Assembly (NCBI GenBank): GCA_023459275.1
Contig: JAEWVC010000054.1
Span: 1-19,207, forward strand
Origin: Bacillota bacterium
GTDB taxonomy: Bacteria > Bacillota > Clostridia > Christensenellales > Aristaeellaceae
Length of the DNA: 19,207 nt
Direction of reading: 5' to 3'
Every line of letters begins with the position of its first letter. The stretch's first letter is position 1. Below are positions 14,776-19,207 of this stretch, piece by piece. The notes below the pieces were generated by a model, which saw only the letters and a list, made by a program, of their open reading frames with translations, searched no databases and was not told the DNA's origin. Both the position numbers and the translations under genes were made by a program.

Positions 14776-15978
14776 TTATTCATCCTCCCCGGCAAATTCG
14801 GAATAACAGGTTTCTATCTGCCTGAGTATCTCTTTTCCTGCATACTGCGCCAGGGCATCGGCATGCGCGTTGCGGATAAGGGAAGGGATATCCGTTTGGT
14901 TTTGATAAATTCCCTCAATCGTTTCAAACCATTTCCCCGGCCGGCAAAGAAATCCATTCTCGCCATCCCGAATACAACGTGCGTAGGTGAATGTCGGCGT
15001 GGCAATGGTTGGTGTATCGACAATCGCAGCCTCAAAAAACTTCAGCTCGGACTTGCAGTTGGTAAAAGTATTTTCAACCAGCGGCACGATGTTGACATCC
15101 ACCTCGGCCACCAGCCGCTGCAACTCCAAAAAATCTACCAGCGGTGTATAGAAGACCTGCTCTTTGCGAATTGCCTTCTCCAAAATAGAGGGAAATTCCA
15201 TGAACCCTACTACCTTGAGGCGCATGTCGCGGTGCTTGTCCAGCAAAGCGGCAATTTCCGCCGCCACTTCCTTAAAATCATTTAGGTGGGAAGGCGTTCC
15301 GCTGAAGTATCCGATGGTAAACGGCCTGTTTCGCCTTGCGCCTTTTGCAAGCAGCCTCGCTTTCTCCTTGGCGCAAGCGGCGGATACCGCAAGCTGCTCC
15401 TGATTTAACGAATTGCTGATAATCCGGTAGGGCTTTGCAAATTTTTCTGTCAGCTGACGGCCCAGGTAATCATTGGTAGCAATAAACCCATCCGCCTTTG
15501 AAGCGGAAAAGCCCATCCGGGAGATACAGGCAAACCAAAATTCATAGTCGCGTTCGCTGCCAAAATGAACATTCAAGGTGTTGGTTACCATGGCAAGGTG
15601 GTCAATGCTAAAGATCAGGTCATCCACGTCGAAAAGCACCTTTTTCCCCAGCGCTTTTGCTCGGTGGATGATCTGGTCCAGGGCATGAACCCACCGAACC
15701 CGAATGATAACGATCAGATGAATAAGGGTGAGCAGCTCCAGAACGGTTTCCGCCTCGTTCAAAAAGAAGTAAACGCTTTGCCATTGGTCGCTTTTCAGCG
15801 TATGCTGAAGCATGTTGTATCCGCGGTAACGGAAGGTGGAGGTATCTGCCAATTCATAAAGCAGCAGCGCGACACGCTTTTTTTTTGCCAGCGCATCCCG
15901 CAGGATCTGAAGACGCTGTTCCAATGGAATTTCCCATGGAGCACGGTCCTTTGGAATATCAACTCTAATCTGAAACAT
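14776..15978 (-). CDS. GT4-like glycosyltransferase (GT-B fold)
   Basis: 400 residues, no signal peptide or strong membrane span, hence probably cytoplasmic or membrane-associated. The N-terminal half contains KKVLFDVDDLIF (112-123), found in many polysaccharide-locus GT-B enzymes. The C-terminal half begins with TIGYFSGTPSH (221-231) and has the donor-site region KSELKFFEAA (309-318) and GENGFLC, as in Glycos_transf_1 domains. The ATG lies 2 bases after the TAG of the WsaF fusion gene, so the two are one transcriptional unit. It probably adds one sugar to the lipid-linked or growing polymer; the donor cannot be deduced. Confidence 0.85.
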   Translation of the reverse strand: MFQIRVDIPKDRAPWEIPLEQRLQILRDALAKKKRVALLLYELADTSTFRYRGYNMLQHTLKSDQWQSVYFFLNEAETVLELLTLIHLIVIIRVRWVHALDQIIHRAKALGKKVLFDVDDLIFSIDHLAMVTNTLNVHFGSERDYEFWFACISRMGFSASKADGFIATNDYLGRQLTEKFAKPYRIISNSLNQEQLAVSAACAKEKARLLAKGARRNRPFTIGYFSGTPSHLNDFKEVAAEIAALLDKHRDMRLKVVGFMEFPSILEKAIRKEQVFYTPLVDFLELQRLVAEVDVNIVPLVENTFTNCKSELKFFEAAIVDTPTIATPTFTYARCIRDGENGFLCRPGKWFETIEGIYQNQTDIPSLIRNAHADALAQYAGKEILRQIETCYSEFAGEDE

Positions 15979-15980
15979 GG

Positions 15981-18749
15981 CTATATATGATCCTCCATAA
16001 ACTTCATGGTCCGCTCCAGCGTTTGCTTCCAGTCCCGAGGGATCTGGGACTGCGCGTACTGTTTTTCGCGGGTTTCCGAGTCCTGGGCAAGCGCGATCGC
16101 ACGCTGCATTTCTCCCAGGAACTGGTCCTCCTGCAAATCAGTCAGCAGCACATTGGCACATTGAGGGAAGGAAGTTTTATTCATACAGCGATTGGAAAGC
16201 ACTACGCTGCCGGAACAGGCCGCATCATACGGAGGATAGCTCGGGTGGGGCGTATACATCAGGCACAGCGCCAAATCCACCGTCTGCAAAAAACCGGCAT
16301 ATTCTTGCCAGGTCATTTGCCCCATGTCCTTGGCGATATGGCCGTTGCTAAACCGGACGGGGCCCACATCCTGGCCCGCAAAGCAGATTTCCCATATGTT
16401 TGTATCCAAAATGCCGCGGGAAATTGCCGCATCCAGCATCCGGATACCGTATCTGAAAAGATTTCTTGGATTATTTGGCCTTGCATAAAAGAACAGGCGG
16501 TAGGCGCTCTTTTTTTCAAATCCTTTGGGCTGGTACAGCGCCAGCGGAAAGGCCGGCTCAAAATAAACGCCATTTTGGGCAATATGCGGGTCGTTCTTTT
16601 GAAAATAATCGAACAAATAGTGGGAGTTTATAATAAAATCAATGTTCTCGTTTTTCATAATTTCGCCGCACAAAGCGTGTTCGCCGCCATGGTTATAGAA
16701 AAAGGTTTCTACCTCTTGAATAATGTAGAAAAAACGCTTGCGCAGGGTGGTTTTCAAAATGGCGGCGGCGCTCCACCAGGAGGTGGCAAAAAACACATCC
16801 TCCGGCGTAATCTCAAGACGAAAATCCTTATCGCGATTGGCGCCCCGGTCATAATCGGAATAGTAGGATACCTTTGAAGCCGGAGAGATCCCGCTGAGGC
16901 GAATGATATTTTCATAATTCAGAGGGTTGGTGGGAGCCCTGCGGGTGATAATCCGCAACTCATATCCGTTTTTTTGAGCGAAATAGGTAGCAACAATTAA
17001 AGCGGTGGCCACTCCGCCCAGCAAGCTTTCCCGTTCAATGGAATCCGTTACCAGGTTAAGTCTTTTTGCGCTTTCATTTACAATAATTGTGGGGATTGGA
17101 TCTATGGGATTGGCTGTATCTTTATAAAGCTCCTGCACGGTCAGCGTTTGCGTACAGGCCTGCGGGAGAGCGGCAATCTGATCCAATTGCACCGGCACGC
17201 CAAGCCCTCCCTGCTTTCCGGTAATCCTGGTCCATATTTTTCCTAAGGTGATACGAAGACCATACTGACGCATCAAAACCAGCGTCTTTTTGATGTTTCT
17301 GGTCAGCGGGTTATGTAGCAATTTGTGAAGGACCTTTTTCCCCGTTCCGGTCACTAAACGAGGAAGCTTCGTAATCCGCCACCAAAATGCATTTGAAATT
17401 TCCAAATACATTTTCCTATATTCGTCGTGCTGGGCAGTGCATTCAGCCAGAGATTGAGCTTGCTGTGCACGCTCATAAGAAACCAAATTGGAATAATCGC
17501 CAATCTCCTTTTGCAGCGCTTGCACATCGCGTTCCTTTTGCTCCAGCAACTCCTCCAGAGACTCCGCCTCTCTTTGAAGAGGAAGGATCTGACCGCGCAG
17601 CTCATTTGCCGCTTCAAGCGCATCGCTGACCTCTGCGGCATACTGCTCTCGCTCGGAATCCAGCCGCCGTTCGTATGCTAGGACACGCTCTTCCATTGTC
17701 TCTTTAGCTGTCTGAATTTTCTCCTGATAATACTGGAATTCACGCTGAATTTTCAAAAAGCAGGAGAGCACCTCGGGGGAATGGGCACAAGTAATGCGGG
17801 CGGACACCTCAAAAAAGGAGATCCCCAAGCCTGAGAATTCAAAGGCGACGTATGGGAATTCCGTAGGAAAAAAGTAGCAGTCGCCAACCAAAATTCCGTT
17901 TGTTTCCTTTATGTCACAAAGGCTATCAGCCGTCATTAACTCAATTCCGCGAATCACACAACCCTTCGCGGCGCTCACCATCAGTCGTACAGCCCGGACA
18001 TGAGGCAGGTCCATGCGCAATGAAATTGGCACATCGTCCTCATAGAAGAAGGCATGGCGCTCCTTTTCACTAAATCCGTTGCCAGTATCGAAGTAGAGGA
18101 AACCTTTACCTTTTCCTTTGCTCCGTATCTGTCGGCAATACCGCTCGTAGTCTTCTACCACAGAAGCAATATTTCCGCCGCGCTGGTAGCATACGGCCGA
18201 ACCGGAGATGTAATTGGGTGAGTAGTTCATCTGGCGGAAAAAGCCAAGCTGTGCAAATCTGGCCGCCCAATACTCTGGCAACTGAACATTCAAATGTGTA
18301 GGATCGTCAATACCGTCGGGGGTGGAGGAGAAAAGAAGGGTATCCGTATGTTCGCAGAGGTTTTTAAGAACCGCCTTTGCCTGTTCTTCACGAACGTGCT
18401 CAATGACTTCAATGTGAGTGATTAGGTCAAAGTGCGCGGGTAATCCCTCCGGAAAGGGCTCAACCAGCGAGCCCTGAAAGCAATAGGGCTGTATTTCTTT
18501 GGCTATCTGAGAAATGGCATAAGAAGAAATGTCGATACCATAGGCTTCCACATCACGCGCACGCAGCGCTTCCACCAAATACCCGTAGGCGCATCCGGCG
18601 TCCAGCACAGTTTTGGGATGAAAATCCGCGATTATTCGGTCCGCCACAGTACAAAAGTGAGGAAACCAAACTTCTCTGTCCTCATAGCCCGTATCAGAAT
18701 CGGAAGAGTAGTTTTGATAATATGTCCGACCATACTCGTTGTTCTTCAC
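15981..18749 (-). CDS. SAM methyltransferase, coiled coil and WsaF-type rhamnosyltransferase fusion
   Basis: About 922 residues in three parts. Residues about 1-195 form a class I methyltransferase: motif I VLDAGCAYGYL (48-58), then the acidic YGIDIS, and HIEVIEHV further on. Residues about 210-325 look like a beta-rich domain, and about 332-450 are Glu/Gln/Leu-rich and should form a long coiled coil ending in FWWRITKLPR. Residues about 562-922 resemble WsaF-like rhamnosyltransferases (LGGVATAL, ATSWWSAA, FFYARPNNPRNLF, YPPYDAACSGSVVLSN). Rhamnose is supplied by the rfb operon. I prefer the GTG at 18749 because AGGAG stands upstream and the protein then opens like related methyltransferases; an ATG at 18836 gives 951 residues but has no ribosome binding site. 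A methylated chain end combined with a coiled-coil ruler suggests chain-length control, which is inference. Confidence 0.83.
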   Translation of the reverse strand: MKNNEYGRTYYQNYSSDSDTGYEDREVWFPHFCTVADRIIADFHPKTVLDAGCAYGYLVEALRARDVEAYGIDISSYAISQIAKEIQPYCFQGSLVEPFPEGLPAHFDLITHIEVIEHVREEQAKAVLKNLCEHTDTLLFSSTPDGIDDPTHLNVQLPEYWAARFAQLGFFRQMNYSPNYISGSAVCYQRGGNIASVVEDYERYCRQIRSKGKGKGFLYFDTGNGFSEKERHAFFYEDDVPISLRMDLPHVRAVRLMVSAAKGCVIRGIELMTADSLCDIKETNGILVGDCYFFPTEFPYVAFEFSGLGISFFEVSARITCAHSPEVLSCFLKIQREFQYYQEKIQTAKETMEERVLAYERRLDSEREQYAAEVSDALEAANELRGQILPLQREAESLEELLEQKERDVQALQKEIGDYSNLVSYERAQQAQSLAECTAQHDEYRKMYLEISNAFWWRITKLPRLVTGTGKKVLHKLLHNPLTRNIKKTLVLMRQYGLRITLGKIWTRITGKQGGLGVPVQLDQIAALPQACTQTLTVQELYKDTANPIDPIPTIIVNESAKRLNLVTDSIERESLLGGVATALIVATYFAQKNGYELRIITRRAPTNPLNYENIIRLSGISPASKVSYYSDYDRGANRDKDFRLEITPEDVFFATSWWSAAAILKTTLRKRFFYIIQEVETFFYNHGGEHALCGEIMKNENIDFIINSHYLFDYFQKNDPHIAQNGVYFEPAFPLALYQPKGFEKKSAYRLFFYARPNNPRNLFRYGIRMLDAAISRGILDTNIWEICFAGQDVGPVRFSNGHIAKDMGQMTWQEYAGFLQTVDLALCLMYTPHPSYPPYDAACSGSVVLSNRCMNKTSFPQCANVLLTDLQEDQFLGEMQRAIALAQDSETREKQYAQSQIPRDWKQTLERTMKFMEDHI

Positions 18750-19077
18750 CGTACGTATTCTCCTCATCGTGCTGCTTGCTTGCGGGGACACAAAAAGGGC
18801 TCTCATGGAGAAAGGATGCCGCAAAGGGCCTTCCATAATCCTATGTCACAAACCTTATAATAACACTTTTTTCTTTCAAAGGCCACTGCTTTCTAGAAAC
18901 ATTTTCCATAAAATATGGCAAAACAGGCACCCAAAAAACCGAAGTGGACCCAGTACCTTTTGACGGGGTATATGGTTTGCCCAGGATTCGCTGTAATCAA
19001 AAGCTTCGATATTATGAATATTTCCCGTTCACAATTTGACGTACTGCGTCCGTCTTCCTGGGGCGGGTCACTCCGCC
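18750..19077 (-). other. Gap between second rfbD copy and WsaF fusion gene
   Basis: Up to 328 bases lie between the rfbD copy 2 stop and the preferred fusion start; 18750-18836 could be coding if the upstream ATG is used. A small stem GGCGG/CCGCC (19062-19077) stands directly after the rfbD stop without a T-run, so it is not a convincing terminator. AT-rich sequence near 18841-18900 contains loose -10-like hexamers but no properly spaced -35, so no promoter is called. Read-through from the second rfbD into the cassette is therefore possible. Confidence 0.4.
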
Positions 19078-19207
19078 TCAAAGCTCTTCATCCAAAACAG
19101 CAAGGTAGCATTCGGCAGCATCCTGCCAGCTGGGAAGCCTGGAAAACCCCGCCTCATCCAGGCTTTTTTTGCTGAGCCTGGAATTGAGGGGGCGTTTGGC
19201 CGGGGCG
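19078..19207 (-). CDS. rfbD: dTDP-4-dehydrorhamnose reductase, copy 2 (partial, 3' end only)
   Basis: The last 42 codons and stop of a second rfbD, cut by the window's right edge. Read on the minus strand it matches copy 1 (3646-3773) in inverted orientation: 87 identical bases (19121-19207), then five single-base differences over the next 41. One converts Arg to Cys near the end (AERYL to AECYL), another Glu to Asp. Where copy 1 has TAG this copy has GAG, so it continues two residues (EL) before TGA. Since rfbD usually ends an rfbACBD operon, a second rhamnose operon probably lies just outside the window, pointing into the cassette. Confidence 0.92.
   Translation of the reverse strand, partial: APAKRPLNSRLSKKSLDEAGFSRLPSWQDAAECYLAVLDEEL

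Noticed and set aside
18893..19081. 62-codon minus-strand frame starting with TTG at the rfbD copy 2 stop
   Set aside because: No ribosome binding site and no recognisable features. It fills a gap whose sequence looks intergenic.

Overview
The window is a surface-polysaccharide (capsule, rhamnan or O-antigen-like) biosynthesis locus. The strong AGGAGG-type Shine-Dalgarno sites, the sigma-A style promoters, the GTG starts and the style of the GT-C and GtrA membrane proteins suggest a low-to-medium GC Firmicute of the Clostridia kind. I cannot name the species. No rRNA, tRNA, CRISPR array or recognisable insertion sequence is visible.

Layout. (1) 1-358 is non-coding leader ending in a good promoter (287-314). 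(2) 359-3769, plus strand: a complete four-gene dTDP-L-rhamnose operon in the order rfbA-rfbC-rfbB-rfbD, with overlapping starts and stops for A/C and B/D. (3) 3770-3995: convergent spacer with an inverted repeat. (4) 18749-3996, minus strand: a long run of genes. In transcription order these are a methyltransferase/WsaF-type rhamnosyltransferase fusion, a GT4-like glycosyltransferase, a short GT-C-like membrane protein, a full GT-C-like membrane glycosyltransferase, rfbF-rfbG-rfbH (CDP-6-deoxy/3,6-dideoxyhexose synthesis), an acetolactate-synthase-like thiamine-diphosphate enzyme, a GtrA-like flippase, an SDR reductase/epimerase and a GtrB-like polyprenyl-phosphate glycosyltransferase. (5) 19078-19207, minus strand: the 3' end of a second rfbD, nearly identical to the first and in inverted orientation, cut by the window edge.

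How the genes fit together. The rml operon makes dTDP-L-rhamnose for the rhamnan-type transferase. RfbF/G/H make the CDP-4-keto-3,6-dideoxyhexose precursor. The ThDP enzyme and SDR that follow match the logic of the Yersinia yersiniose branch (YerE adds a two-carbon acetyl branch from pyruvate at C4, YerF reduces it). The locus therefore probably makes a branched-chain 3,6-dideoxy sugar in a Gram-positive. GtrB, GtrA and the GT-C protein would then place a sugar on the exported polymer from a lipid carrier.

Two features deserve most attention: the yersiniose-like pathway itself, and the inverted rfbD copies that bracket the roughly 15.3-kb glycosyltransferase/sugar cassette, which could allow inversion or cassette exchange by homologous recombination. 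Base composition is mosaic: rfbB/rfbD and rfbF/G/H are clearly GC-richer than the GT-C, ThDP-enzyme and GtrA genes.
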